A stretch of DNA of 64,000 nt from Elgaria multicarinata webbii (taxonomy: Eukaryota > Chordata > Lepidosauria > Squamata > Anguidae): assembly GCF_023053635.1 (NCBI RefSeq), contig NC_086172.1:26999501-27063500 (forward strand), written 5' to 3'. The position numbers and the translations under genes were made by a program. The stretch's first letter is position 1, and every line of letters starts with the position of its first letter. Of this stretch, positions 33,801 to 44,010 are shown one piece after another. The notes under the pieces were generated by a model. It did no database searches. It had not been told where the DNA came from and worked only from the letters and a program-made list of their open reading frames with translations.

Positions 33801-36800
33801 AAGTTGTTTTAGGTGTTCAATTGTTGTTTTTTACTTTTTTGTAGTTTTGACTTTGATATCAAAGTATATACTTTAGATTTTTGAACTAGTAGAGAAAGTT
33901 GTTCCTGATTTTCTTTTATAGTTTCTTTCTTTTATATCCTATTACTTTATACTCTATAGTCTTTTGATAAACCACCCAGAGAACTTCGGCTATGGGGCGA
34001 TATAAATGCAGTTAAATAAATAAATAAAAATATAACCTCATTGTTTTCATTTTTGGGCTTCTTTAATAATTAAAAAAAAAAAACAGAATGACTTAGCTAT
34101 AGCCTTTAGACACAGGCTTTAACAGGTTAGGGTTCTAAAAAGTTGTGTGCTTGTAGTCGATGTAGGAAATTTATTTTCTATATTGATATATAATTAAAGG
34201 AGTTGGAGGTGCCATGAATAAAGGAGTCGGAGGTTTTATGTGCTGACTCCACAGCCCTGATATCCACTGTCAGTCGCCATAGACAATTCCAGGCTGGATG
34301 GACTGATGTGGTATAAGGCAGCTTCCTGTGTTCCTTGCTTTGGGCTGGTCTTAGGGGCTCATTGTTTAGTCAAGAAAGAATGTCAGTGAACTTGATTAGA
34401 TTTTATTTTATTCTGCTGTGTTGTTGTTTGCTTCCCTTATCTGTCCCCAGACTTCAGGATTGGGTAGGCTTTAAATCTAAATGAATGAATAATCATCCAG
34501 TACTTAAGTTGAGAGTTTCCTTACGTTGACTCAGGTTACTTTTTTAAATGTTCAGTTTCTTCAGTGAACAACAGAAGCCAAACTTGCTAGCAAATTAGAT
34601 GGAATTTGACAATCTGTTTAGTTTTATTAAAATGCTATAGCTTTATTAGATTAGCAAGACATTTGCGTGCTTGTTCGTTGCAATGACTTTTTTTGCGGAT
34701 TTGTGTTTTTAAGGATGAAAAGTATTATTTGCGTTCCCTGGGAGAAGACCCACGAAAGGTGAGTAGTGGTGTAATGGCATAGCTCATCTTAAAGAGTGTC
34801 AGTCTGTTACTTTACTATCTTATATTCACCTCTTATATCACCTCGTCTTGAGTCCAAATAGTTTTGCAATTTATAAGGGACGGAAAATACCTTCTCCTTT
34901 ATGATTCTAATCTGCTATGGAAGAATGAAGTCCTGCCTGGGTGTAGAGTAATGACTCCCTTCTTCTTCCAAAGGATTGGACACTATGTTGACAATCTAAA
35001 CCTGGTCTTTTTTCCATTTTTTGTTTCAGGATATTGCAGATCTCCAAAAACAGTTTCCTCTGCTGGCAGATGATATTCAGATCCCAGAATACTTTCCAAA
35101 GGAGCAGTTCTTTTCCACAGTCTTCCGCATAAGCTCAGCAGGACTACAGCTTTGGACACATTATGATGTACATAATATGCTTCTAAACATTGGTTAACAA
35201 AGGGTGATGCCAAGTTCACCTTGCCCTTTATGAGCAGACAGGATGAGGGTGTTTTAGAGGGCAGGTCTAGTTGGGTTGGGCACATAGGAATAAAGGTTTG
35301 ATGGTAGAGGTTGTGAGCGTGTGTGTGTTCAAGCCCGAGTGAGCACTGCAGAGTTATGGTGCCAGGGAAGGGCTCTTGATATACATGAGAGTTATGGCAA
35401 GCAAGCAGTGGTCCATAGCAGGGGGATTAAATGGTAAGATTGTTAGAGGCAGTTAAGTTGATGAGTAATGAGATCTTGACCTGGTTCGCACGTCATGACA
35501 ACCCAGACTACAGGTTGAAGCATGGGTTGTTATTGAATCATGGGTTGTTGTTGAAGCATGGGTTGTTGTTATGTGCGAACCCTGCACTATACTTTGGGTT
35601 GTCATTATGTGTAAATCATTCTATGCTGCCTGCCGCTCATCTGTGTATGAAGTCAAAGCTGTGCTCCTTCTCTCTGGCTTAATGAACCCCTGCTGCTTCA
35701 GAGTAATTGCAAAAGGCGATGGTTATTACCTTTACATAGCTTGCTTAGTACAGCTGCAGTGATTCTGAAATACTTCTCTGGCCACATGCCAAATAATGCT
35801 TGTCTTCATATTTGCAGGTAATGGATAACTTCTTAATTCAGGTGACGGGAAAGAAACAAGTTGTTCTCTACAGTCCCCGCGATGCACCATATTTGTATTT
35901 ATCAGGTAGGGATGGGCCATTTTGTTTAGGGGTGGGGTGGGGTGGGGGGGACAGCTGGCTATTTGGGGCACAATTCTATAGGTTGCACTCCCGGTAGACA
36001 GAGGGCTCAAAGTTCGGAGCTGTCTGCCAATCCTGTGCCCTGCCTGCAAGAACCAGGCAGAGTAAGAGAAAGTTGGAGGCGATTCCGCTTCTGTTCCTCT
36101 GCTTAAAATGCAGAAAGCAGCTAGACAGGCCTCTGGGCCCATCTAACTCACTTACCTTTAGGTGGATGAAGGTGAGACTGGAGGAAGCCATAGGATATTG
36201 CCTGTCACACCCTTCCCTCTCCGCCCACCAGCACACACCCTTTTCGACTTCTCTTACAAGGTCGCGGAAGCTTTCCACAGCGGCTGGGAGCGGGTGGGGC
36301 AAGGAAGATCCATAATCAGATTCCCCTCCTCCGTGCCCGTAGCTTGCTGTCTGGGTGCCATAAATTGCTTACTTCCAAATATAAGAAGAGCCATGCTGGA
36401 TTAGATCAAATGTCTACCTAAGATAGGAGGCCATTTATTTATTTGTTTATTTATTGCAGTTTTATACTGCCTTTCTGAAACCAAGCAAGGCGGTTTACAA
36501 TTTTTTTTACAACCAATCATGATAAACGAATGCAAACAGAGTAAAATGTTAAAAACACGCCTTTATCGGGGAGTGTAGCACTCTTCTTGATTATACTTCC
36601 ACACCTTGTGGGTATTGCCTCCATGCTTTTTTATTTAAAATAATAGAAAACATAGCAAAGGCAACCAAACCTGCCCTTTCCCCCACTGAGATCGCTAGCC
36701 AGAGTAAACAACCTGCTAGTGAGGTGAAAATTGCTAGAGATCAGCCAACGGTTTACTCTAAATGGCATCCTTTGCTTTCTTGATGAGACTAAATAGCAGA

Positions 36801-38310
36801 CTTACTGTTCAGAAATAAAGCTGCAGCTACAACCAAACTTAATGGAAAGCTTGGTTGTACGGAGTGTCTCCATTATTCTAGTAAGAAAACCAGATCTGCT
36901 TTAATGTCTAGGATCAATGAAACAGTGTTTCTAGTATTTCTGGGACCGCAGGACAGAACCCTTTGCTCATTCTGATGGACCTCTCCACTTTAAGCACACC
37001 ACGGTTGAATGCGATTCAGTAATATCTGATAGTTGCAAATATTAATGTGGTCCATAGGTAGACTTGTTGGGAGCCTACAGTTCAGAGGTGCAGTGACACA
37101 GGAAGGGGTTGTGTGCTCTCCCTCTGCTTTCCCCTCAACGGGAGGCCTGACTAGCATGTTGGCAGCTTTGATGCTAATACTACTTAACAGAAGCAACAAT
37201 GTCCATCCTTCACTGAAATCTTCATTAGGTACAAAGTCAGAGGTGCTAGATGTGGACAAACCAGACTTGAAGAAATATCCTCTCTTTGTGAAGGCCAGAC
37301 GTTATGAATGCCAACTGGTGGCAGGAGATGTCTTGTTCATTCCAGGTAAGAGGATGCACAAACACTTACACTTTTTTCTTTCCTTCTTACTGTTTAGGGG
37401 CTATATGTGTATAAATGAAATGTGTGTACCCTTTGTCCTGATTCAATTCAGAGCCGCTGATAGAATCCATTCTTCTTTCACAACTACAACCTTCTATTCA
37501 TGGGGCAAGTTGCTTTGAAAGCATGGGAAAAACCACACCTTAGAGGTGCAGAAACTCAGGGCTTGGTGCTAGATCCAGCCCTCTAGGGATCCCAATCTAG
37601 CCTCCTTGGGTTCTGCAGATGGCCCTGCCCCCTTTTCCCCAATCACTGATGGTTGGGTGGTTTCTGGGCTTTTGTGCAGTTTTTTCCCCAATGGGAGAAG
37701 AGGTAAGTATGCAAAGGAATAATTTCAAAAAGGCTTTAAGTTTTATTTTAGTTTTGAGAAGACTTTCTTTCTTTCTTTGTAATATGACCAAACAGCCTTG
37801 CATATGCACCAATGTACACCTCCTCGAGCCATCTTAAGCTTCTCCACTCTTTGATCAAGGAAGACCTGACACAGGCCAGATCTACACCAAACAGGATATA
37901 GCACTATGAAAGCGGTATGAAAGTAGTAGATATTTTTTATTTATTTTTTTATTTAAGGATTTTTATGCCGCCATTCAGCCAAAAAAGGCTCTCACGGCAG
38001 CTTACAAAAGTATTTCTTGACAGTCCCTGCCCACAAGCTTACAATCTAAAAGACATGACACAAAAGGAAAGGGGATTGGGAGGGAGGAGGAGGAGGAGGG
38101 GGAAAAGGAAAGCAAATTCAGGCACTACAATCTTAGTTGCAAAGTTCAGCAGTTACAGTTGACAGCAGGAGGGAGGGGGCTCTCAGCTGGAGCTGGACCC
38201 AGGCACGGTGGAGAGGTGCCTGGCTGCTGCTTCCTCCCTCACTGGTGGCCTCTGCAGATTTAACAGGCTGTTGAATGTCTGCCTTATGCCACCACTGTAT
38301 ATATATATAA

Positions 38311-38377
<67 letters not shown>

Positions 38378-40808
38378 TGTATATAAGAGGCAGGAGCCAC
38401 ACTACTGTTTAATAATGGTATTGAAGTGTACTGACAACTGTTGGGGTCCACTGACACATACCATATACCACTTTTATTACGCTATATCCTGCTTGGTGTG
38501 GCTCCTTCCTCTTATATACTGCTTTCATACTCCTTTCATAGTGCTATATCCTGCTTGGTGTAGATCTGGCCACAGTGTGCAAGGGCTGCGGTGTGGGGGC
38601 TCCTTGATACATACTCCACAAGTTGGCTTCATGCCTGGGTACCAAGGTTCTGATCAGTTGAGATTGGTGGTATGTGTCCTTGGTGGGGTCGAGTAAATGA
38701 CTTTCCCCCACACCTATTATCGTTGGATAAAAAGGAGGCATCCGTTAGGATCCAGTGTAGTTTCTTTAATGGCTACAATCTGGAGGATGGGTTTCCCAGA
38801 GGAATGTATGGCTTGGATTGTAGCCTTTATAAATCCTGCTAACACCAGAGAGGTACCAAAAGTAGCCAATAAAGAAACAAAAAACAGCAAAAACACAAGT
38901 GATACAGGATCACACAGGTGCTAGTTTATTTTGTGCTACTTACCCAACGTTTTAGATAATACATCCTTCCTCAGGGGCTTTAAAAAAAAGTAACATATTA
39001 CAGTTTTGTACACAATATATATATATAAAAGCTTACGCTGTGGGGGAGCCCATAACATGGCTGGATGAAGCCCAAATGGGAATATTCCAACTTAATCAGC
39101 ATATCACATCACATCTTCATTTGAAAACTTTCCAGATGCTTCAAGAAGAATTTGGGCATCTACCTGCAGCTGCACAGAAGTATTTGCAGCTGGAGCATTG
39201 TTTTGCAACTTGGTTAGGTTGCAGATGTAGTGAGAGCATCTGAAATCCCGGGTGTATTGACTGAGCTGGAATCCTTCGGGCCTGGTCTAAGCTTCATCTT
39301 CTGAAAACTGCCACTCCGAAAGATGCCACGCTTCCAAATTTAAACTTAACCAGATTAAAGTGGGACTTGGAGTGAAAAGTGCATATAGTAGCTGGTCAGT
39401 GGAACAAAATTATGCGTAGTGTGGAGAATGTGGATAGGGAGACATTTTTCTCCCTTTCCCATAATATTAGAACTCGGGGTCATCCCATGAAGCTGATTGG
39501 TGGGAGATTCAGGACAAATAACTGTGGAATTCGCTACCACAAGATATAGTGATGACCACTATGGCGTTACCCACATTTCTATTCCCTTAAGTATGTCTAG
39601 AGAGTGTGGAATGTTGGTCTGAGTGGGTGTGGCTGGTGATGCTGTGGAAAGTGGGGAGGAGTCTATATATGGGGGAGCTGAGTGGTCTGGGGTGTTCGGT
39701 TGGTGATTGGGTTTGGAGGGCAGATGTGTTTAGCTGTGTGGTTTCTTGTCAGGAGTTGTGTGAGGAGTGAGTGAAAATAAGATCATAATGACTAAGGATT
39801 GCTGTTATTAGATTGGTTACTACCAGTATTATTAAGAATAGGCAGGAATGGAATAGAATTCAAAGGAACCAAGTCAACAATAAACATTTTCTTTATTTTG
39901 CTACCATAAAACCATGTGTCAGTTTGGCTGTGTGTCCTGCTCTATTAGTTCATAAATAAACACATTACATTAAACCTTCAGCCTGCTATATTCACAGAAA
40001 AGCCTTTTCCAAAACTCCTTACCTTTTCCCTCTGCTATAAGGGAAAGGTTACATTTTTCTTTTTACCCTTCCTCAGAGATTTAAGTGGTGGTGCTTAGCC
40101 TGAGAGAGGTGTGCACGTCAAAGCCTTCTGTGTGAGGTGGTGGCGTTGCAACCACCAATTTGGATGGCTTTAAAAGGGAATTAGAACATTTCATGGAGGA
40201 GAAGGTTATCAATGGCTACTGGTCAGCTGGATTCAGCCCAAAAGGGCCTTAGGTCTGGTTGAGTTAGAATGTGGTCTCAGTTGTAGAAATTCTTAAGCTA
40301 TACAGAATTTACAGAAACTTACTGTGCTTACAATTAACATCTATACAAAATATTGAAGGCATTTATATAGGAGTCTCTGCCAAGCTGAAATGTTCTTACA
40401 AAACAATTAACTGTTTGCTAGCCATAAAAAAGAAAGTAGTATTTTTAAAAAGAAATAGAAGAGAGTTTTTGCCTTAGCAGAATACAGCAATCTCTTACAG
40501 TGATTTAGTATTTGTAAAACGTTTTCCAAGGCTTTCCCCTCTTTCTTACAGCTTTGTGGTTCCATAATGTGACTTCTGAAGAATTTGGAGTTGGAGTCAA
40601 TGTTTTCTGGAAACACCTTCCTTCTGACTGCTATGATAAAACAGACACCTATGGAAACAAAGATCTTGCTGCAGCTTCAAGAGCAGTGCAGATTTTGGAT
40701 AGGGCACTGAAAACTCTGGAAGATCTACCCGAGGAATACAGAGATTTCTATGGCAGAAGAATGGTTTTACGCATCCAAGAAAAAACATATAGCGCTAACT
40801 ATGAATAA
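26611..40808 (+). CDS. TYW5: TYW5, tRNA wybutosine-synthesizing protein 5, JmjC hydroxylase (8 exons)
   Basis: Exons: 26611-26691, 29095-29249, 32702-32771, 34714-34758, 35030-35167, 35818-35905, 37229-37345, 40552-40808. All borders are GT/AG and phases agree, giving 951 nt and 316 residues against about 315 in human. The JmjC iron triad is visible: His161 and Asp163 in LWTHYD at the end of exon 5, and His236 in ALWFHNV at the start of exon 8. Other family landmarks are [67 protein letters not shown] and [20 protein letters not shown]. By family knowledge it is an Fe(II)/2-oxoglutarate hydroxylase acting on the wybutosine precursor at position 37 of tRNA-Phe. The ATG has G at -3 and +4. No break was seen. 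Confidence 0.96.
26692..29094 (+). other. TYW5: TYW5 intron 1
   Basis: Repeat content: foldback repeats at about 26795-26885 and 27605-27735, short palindromic reptile repeats at about 26907-26975 and 28654-28720, and LINE 3' tails near 26975-27050 and 27815-27900. A perfect 23-bp inverted repeat occupies 27275-27298 and 27351-27375. The GGCC-ended element is at 28521-28641. Nothing recognised at 27905-28510 or 28740-29090. Confidence 0.75.
28521..28641. mobile_element. GGCC-ended foldback transposon (121 bp)
   Basis: The ends GGCCTCAGCTAGAGC and GGTCTAGCTAAGGCC are inverted; flanks are CCA and CCT. Confidence 0.82.
29095..29249 (+). CDS. TYW5: TYW5 exon 2
   Basis: Encodes [20 protein letters not shown] through [10 protein letters not shown] and two bases of Arg. 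The acceptor is ATTCTCAG and the donor GTATCC, phase 2. Confidence 0.94.
30845..30886. repeat. (TC)n(AC)n microsatellite
   Basis: About eleven TC units followed by about ten AC units. Confidence 0.92.
31130..31400 (-). mobile_element. LINE reverse-transcriptase fragment, clade unclear
   Basis: The minus-strand frame at 31162-31368 reads [20 protein letters not shown] and, 24 residues on, [11 protein letters not shown]. These match reverse-transcriptase blocks 4 and 5 (VxQGxxxSPxLF and F/Y-A-DD), with Gly for Ala in the second. It is unlike the CR1, L2 and L1 copies here. Ends are approximate. Confidence 0.55.
32000..32495 (+). mobile_element. L2-like LINE 3' end, second subfamily, with (AAT)n tail
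   Basis: The decayed frame reads [20 protein letters not shown]-like then [20 protein letters not shown] and KTQLKTFLF. The 3' end is GTACATTGATGGTGCTATAT and ATAATAATAAT (32467-32491). Confidence 0.8.
32702..32771 (+). CDS. TYW5: TYW5 exon 3
   Basis: Completes Arg and encodes [20 protein letters not shown] then ISE. The acceptor is AAAATTCAG and the donor GTAATT, ending phase 0. Confidence 0.93.
33350..34259 (+). mobile_element. hAT DNA transposon, internally deleted, with transposase C-terminus
   Basis: The ends CAGGGCTGTGGAGTCGGAG and GACTCCACAGCCCTG are inverted. The frame at about 33490-33651 reads [20 protein letters not shown] then [15 protein letters not shown] and a stop, the hAT dimerisation (hATC) region. 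The 5' transposase is missing and 910 bp remain, so it cannot be autonomous. A perfect 8-bp duplication was not found. Confidence 0.88.
33955..34030 (+). mobile_element. L2-type LINE 3' tail nested in hAT
   Basis: ACCACCCAGAGAACTTCGGC followed by TATGGGGCGATATAAATGCA and (AAAT)n, inside the hAT element. Confidence 0.75.
34714..34758 (+). CDS. TYW5: TYW5 exon 4
   Basis: A 45-bp micro-sized exon encoding [15 protein letters not shown], identical to my memory of the human segment. The acceptor is TTTTTAAG and the donor GTGAGT. Confidence 0.95.
35030..35167 (+). CDS. TYW5: TYW5 exon 5
   Basis: Encodes 46 residues from [20 protein letters not shown] to LQLWTHYD. It ends exactly on the JmjC HxD iron-binding motif (His161, Asp163). 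The donor is GTACAT, weaker than its neighbours. Confidence 0.95.
35482..35620. repeat. CAACCC-type foldback repeat with 18-bp triplication
   Basis: It starts GGTTCGCACGTCATGACAAC; the other arm reads GGGTTGTCATTATGTG. Three tandem 18-bp units lie at 35517-35534, 35535-35552 and 35553-35570. Confidence 0.7.
35818..35905 (+). CDS. TYW5: TYW5 exon 6
   Basis: Encodes [20 protein letters not shown] then RDAPYLYLS and one base of Gly. The acceptor is TTTGCAG and the donor GTAGGG. Confidence 0.95.
35906..37228 (+). other. TYW5: TYW5 intron 6
   Basis: A LINE 3' tail on the minus strand lies at about 36430-36560. Sequences at 35910-36420 and 36570-37220 hold no feature I recognise beyond a G-rich run near 35935. 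Confidence 0.7.
36430..36560 (-). mobile_element. LINE 3' tail (L2/CR1 group)
   Basis: TATTTATTGCAGTTTTATAC and CAAGCAAGGCGGTTTACAA in reverse orientation. Confidence 0.55.
37229..37345 (+). CDS. TYW5: TYW5 exon 7
   Basis: Encodes [20 protein letters not shown] through [10 protein letters not shown]. The acceptor is TTCATTAG and the donor GTAAGA; the next codon, Ala, is split G|CT. Confidence 0.95.
37874..38571. mobile_element. Long GGCC-ended DNA transposon (698 bp)
   Basis: Arms of about 50 bp: GGCCAGATCTACACC... at 37874 and the near complement ending 38571. ACA at 37871-37873 and 38572-38574 is a 3-bp duplication. The inside holds a LINE 3' tail (about 37930-38050) and an (AT)n(ATGT)n run at 38299-38384. 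Confidence 0.8.
38299..38384. repeat. (AT)n(ATGT)n microsatellite
   Basis: Alternating AT with one interruption, followed by about seven TATG units. Confidence 0.95.
39415..40265 (+). mobile_element. CR1-type LINE 3' part split by a candidate solo LTR
   Basis: The left piece (about 39415-39559) and right piece (40151-40265) match the continuous copy at 2680-3190, with the join at GGCCACTAATTTGG. Confidence 0.8.
39560..40150 (+). mobile_element. Candidate solo LTR (retrovirus/Gypsy-like), fossil
   Basis: 591 bp flanked by the 5-bp duplication ACCAC (39555-39559 and 40151-40155). It has near-inverted ends (TATGGCGTTAC and TGCAACGCCAC on the other strand), a TATA-like TATATA near 39665 and AATAAA near 39880 in the LTR order. 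No internal genes remain. A solo LTR is the best reading; the family is not settled. Confidence 0.6.
40552..40808 (+). CDS. TYW5: TYW5 exon 8 and stop
   Basis: Encodes the last 85 residues, from ALWFHN with the third iron ligand His236 to KTYSANYE, then TAA. The acceptor is TTCTTACAG. The stop codon overlaps an AATAAA hexamer. Confidence 0.95.
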
Positions 40809-40809
40809 A
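40804..40809 (+). promoter_or_regulatory. TYW5: AATAAA overlapping the TYW5 stop codon
   Basis: The coding end GAATAAAG contains AATAAA across the stop. Use as a poly(A) signal would leave almost no 3' UTR. The next exact AATAAA on this strand that I found is at 42168-42173. Confidence 0.35.
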
Positions 40810-42173
40810 GAGCATTTGCAATCTTAACAGACTTCTTGCAACTCAAGTTCAAAAATTTGCTCATTGATGCTTTTTACAGCAAATGTAGGAAAACGTTTAT
40901 AGTTGACCAGTTCACTTTTCATGTGTGTTCTGCTGGGACTTTGTTCTAAATTCATACAGCTAATTAAGCTGGAGTACATGGATCAGTGTTGAATGCACGC
41001 AGACCACTTAAGTAGCAATACAGTTCCTCAAGGAAAAATGTGAGGATTGAAGGAAGAAGTATGCTAATGAGGGAAACAATTAATTTGTTAAAGCCTAAGG
41101 AGGTTATCAAGCTTGCAGATAATAGGTGCTCTATATTGAGTTTAGCCTTTCTCCCTCTCCTCCCCAGGGGTAAAAAAAAACAAGCATGGATTTTTGTGTG
41201 TTGTAAAAGGTTAAAAGGTTGTCACACCTTTTACAAAATACTTAAAAGGTTGTCACACAGAGGAGGGACAGGATTTCTTCTTGATCAACCCAGAGTGCAG
41301 GACACGGAATAATGGGATCAAATTACAGGAAGTCAGATTCCGGCTGGCCATCAGGAAAAACTTCCTGTTAGAGCAGTACGACAATGAAACCACTTACCTA
41401 GGGAGGTTGTGGGCTCTCTCACACTAGAGGCCTTCAAGAAGCAGCTGGACAACCATCTGTAGGGTGGATTCCTGCATTGAGCGGGGGGATTGGACTTGAT
41501 GGCCTTATAGGCCCCTTCCAACTCTACTATTCTATGATTATATGAGCAGCTGTGGGTTCAGTCCAGGTACAGAGCATATGCACCTCTGCCTACCATAAAC
41601 AAACCTGGTATTGGAGGAGAGTGCTGGAAAAAATGTTCTACAATTCAAGAAAGGTAGCAATGCCAGCAGCTAGTTTCTAAAGCTAGAAGCACTCTTTGTG
41701 GTGGGCATATGCAACCACCACGTGGCCGCTGTTCCTCATTATTAGGTGTGAAGGAGAGGGTACATGCTACAGTTGCTCATTAGTATTTGGAGGGAAAGGA
41801 ACTTTGCACGCAGACGCTACTCAACTTTAAGAGTGAAGCAGCAGGTTCTAATTCTGTAGCTGAAGATACTCTGCTGAAGTGCTCAGCTTTCCTCCCTGAT
41901 CTGTCCACCTTCTTCAGATGGTGCTCCATACGAAGCCTCATGCTCAGGTTCTCCTCTGTGAAATGTCAGGGGTCTGCAGATGTTTCTGCTGCTAGTGTTC
42001 AATAGGGGTGTGGGTAGTCCTTACTTCCTTAACATCACATCCCTCTTAAAAAGCTGCTCCAGAAGTCATAGAAATCTCTCAAATGGCTGCACACAAGGCT
42101 CTCTGGATAAATATATACATTTATTTAAACTGGACTTTAAAAATAATGAGCTAGTGTTTTATTTTTTAATAAA
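40809..42173 (+). other. TYW5: Possible TYW5 3' UTR to the AATAAA at 42168
   Basis: If the distal AATAAA is used the 3' UTR is about 1.37 kb and includes a CR1 3' fragment (about 41290-41545). Nothing else recognisable is present. Confidence 0.35.
41290..41545 (+). mobile_element. CR1 LINE 3' end
   Basis: CATCAGGAAAAACTTCCTGT, GGCCTTCAAGAAGCAGCTGG and the end CCTTCCAACTCTACTATTCT, the CR1 3' signature. Confidence 0.9.
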
Positions 42174-42581
42174 ATAGCCTAGCAATTAAAACACATCATT
42201 TAATATTAGTTACTTGCCCCTGGATTCTTTTATTTAAAATAGTGGGTTAAAGAGTTTTTGTGTGTGTGTGTGTAAAGGAGGAACAATGGGATCAAGTATA
42301 TAAGTATTGCATAATAGTGCATTTATTCTGGACTGGAATCTGGGGGGGGGGCAGAGTTTAGCAGGTCATTCTGATCCAGCATGGCTTTTCTTAAGATGTT
42401 CTTAAGCTATCCTTATAATCCATTAAGCCCATGTCAGTGACCATGTAGTCATGTTTTACTGTTTGAACAAATTATGAATACTTAAGACTACCCAAACATA
42501 GTCATTATCCCCTTGGGAATATTAACCCCTCAAAACATAACACAGTTCTGCTCGTTTCACATTCAGTCATGCTTACTGAAT

Positions 42582-43449
42582 CATTTTGGTTACACAGGCT
42601 GTATGTCTTGTTCAGTGCCTTTACAAGCACACAGTGATAGGGTTCAATCCAGCAAAATGTGCAAAGATGAAAAAACAATTGCTAGCAATGTTCTAGAAAT
42701 GCTCCTGCAAGAATTCAGCAAGAGCAATGCTAAACAGCACACAACTGCACGATACCTGATTGACAGTCAAGACGGGTAAAAGGACTAATATAAAAATTAT
42801 AACAAGATTGAACTATGCAACAAGCTATATAACATTTACATCAGTATACATATACACATATCAGAGTAATAGTTACAGAAACAGCTTCATGAATTGGCAA
42901 TAAATTACTGAGTGAGAGAAAACTTTACAGGACTCCAGATTTTACACCGGTTTTGCTGCAGCTTCTTCAGAAACCTCGCTATAGTTACTGCAAAACATAA
43001 CATGATACAAATGGAAATGAATTCCCAAACAGGTTACACATACATAATTTGAAAGATAAGAGGTAATTTAAAGTCCAGCTAAACGACTGAAACTCACCAC
43101 CACTAAGCTTGTGCCATGGGAGAAAGGTGAGGCAATTCTTAAATTGTTCCTCTGTCCAAAAACATCTTTAAATGTCCTCCAAGCTGGATTGACTGAAGAA
43201 AAGTACAAGAAAAGTACAAACATTCAATCTATGCACATTTTGCTGGATTGAACCTTATCACTGTATGCTTGTAAAGGCACCGAACAAGACATACAGCCTG
43301 TGTGCCCAAAATGTTGTTTGTTGCATAGTTCAATCTTGTTATAATTTCTTTTATATTAGATTAGTCCTTTTAACCCGACTGTCTTGACTGTCAATCAGAT
43401 ATTGTGCAGTTGTGTGCTGTTCAACATTACTCTTGCTGCATTCTTGCAA
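42582..43449. repeat. Two interleaved inverted repeats, order A-B ... A'-B'
   Basis: A (42582-42663) is repeated inverted at 43231-43313, and B (42706-42823) inverted at 43318-43449. Both pairs are well over 85 percent alike by eye with small gaps. The order is not that of a simple hairpin. The element family was not recognised. Confidence 0.75.
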
Positions 43450-43904
43450 CTGCGGCCTGTTTTGTGTTTCCATGCAAGAATTCATACATTCCTATTAGAA
43501 GTTTCTGCAGCAGTGCTCATGCTTCCATTAAGAAATGGCTATTTGTGGATTTAGTTCCACCTTTCCAATGCAACACACCTCCCAGAAGGCAGAGAATAGT
43601 CCAATAGCTTACGACTTTTAATAAAGCCAAGAAAAGCTATCTGGCACAGCCAGATGGGAGCATATTACCTCAATTTGTAAGAGTAACATTGGCTGTGTAT
43701 TCGCTTCCAAGTGCAATTCAAAGTGCAGGTCCTTTAAAGCTCTAAATTAGTTATGACCCAAATACCTGAAGGAAGACCTCTATACCAACTTCCCTGTGTT
43801 ACAAGATCCCAGGTCCCTTTACCAAAGGAAGCTTGTTATGTGTGAAGGGAGAGGGTCTTCTGCGTATTGGCACCTCATCATTTGAATTCCTTCTCTATCA
43901 AAAA

Positions 43905-44010
43905 ACCTTGCCCAACCTGGCACCCTCTCAATGTTTGGATTTCAACTCCCATTAATTTGAGACATGGCCAGTGGCCACAAATGCTGCCCACATCTGGACA
44001 GCACCTGGTT
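43905..44010. mobile_element. Foldback element, degraded
   Basis: Decayed member of the 13545 family: CCAACCTGGCACCCTCTCAA and ACATCTGGACAGCACC. Confidence 0.5.

Larger units (their letters stand above)
32772..34713 (+). other. TYW5: TYW5 intron 3
   Basis: Dominated by the decayed hAT element at 33350-34259. It splits a tRNA-derived or CR1-like repeat whose pieces appear at about 33170-33349 and 34260-34340. The remaining 370 bp before exon 4 shows no feature. Confidence 0.75.
37346..40551 (+). other. TYW5: TYW5 intron 7
   Basis: Holds the long GGCC-ended element (37874-38571) with an AT microsatellite, a LINE 3' tail, a segment near 38890-39010 resembling LINE or Penelope-like 3' sequence, and the CR1 copy split by a candidate solo LTR (39415-40265). 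Nothing recognised at 37350-37870 or 40270-40550. Confidence 0.75.

Noticed and set aside
38133-38696. Frames with long Tyr/Ile or Ile/His runs
   Set aside because: They are translations of the AT/ATGT microsatellite.
42513-42779. 88-residue plus-strand frame
   Set aside because: Its second half lies in an inverted-repeat arm; no domain is visible.
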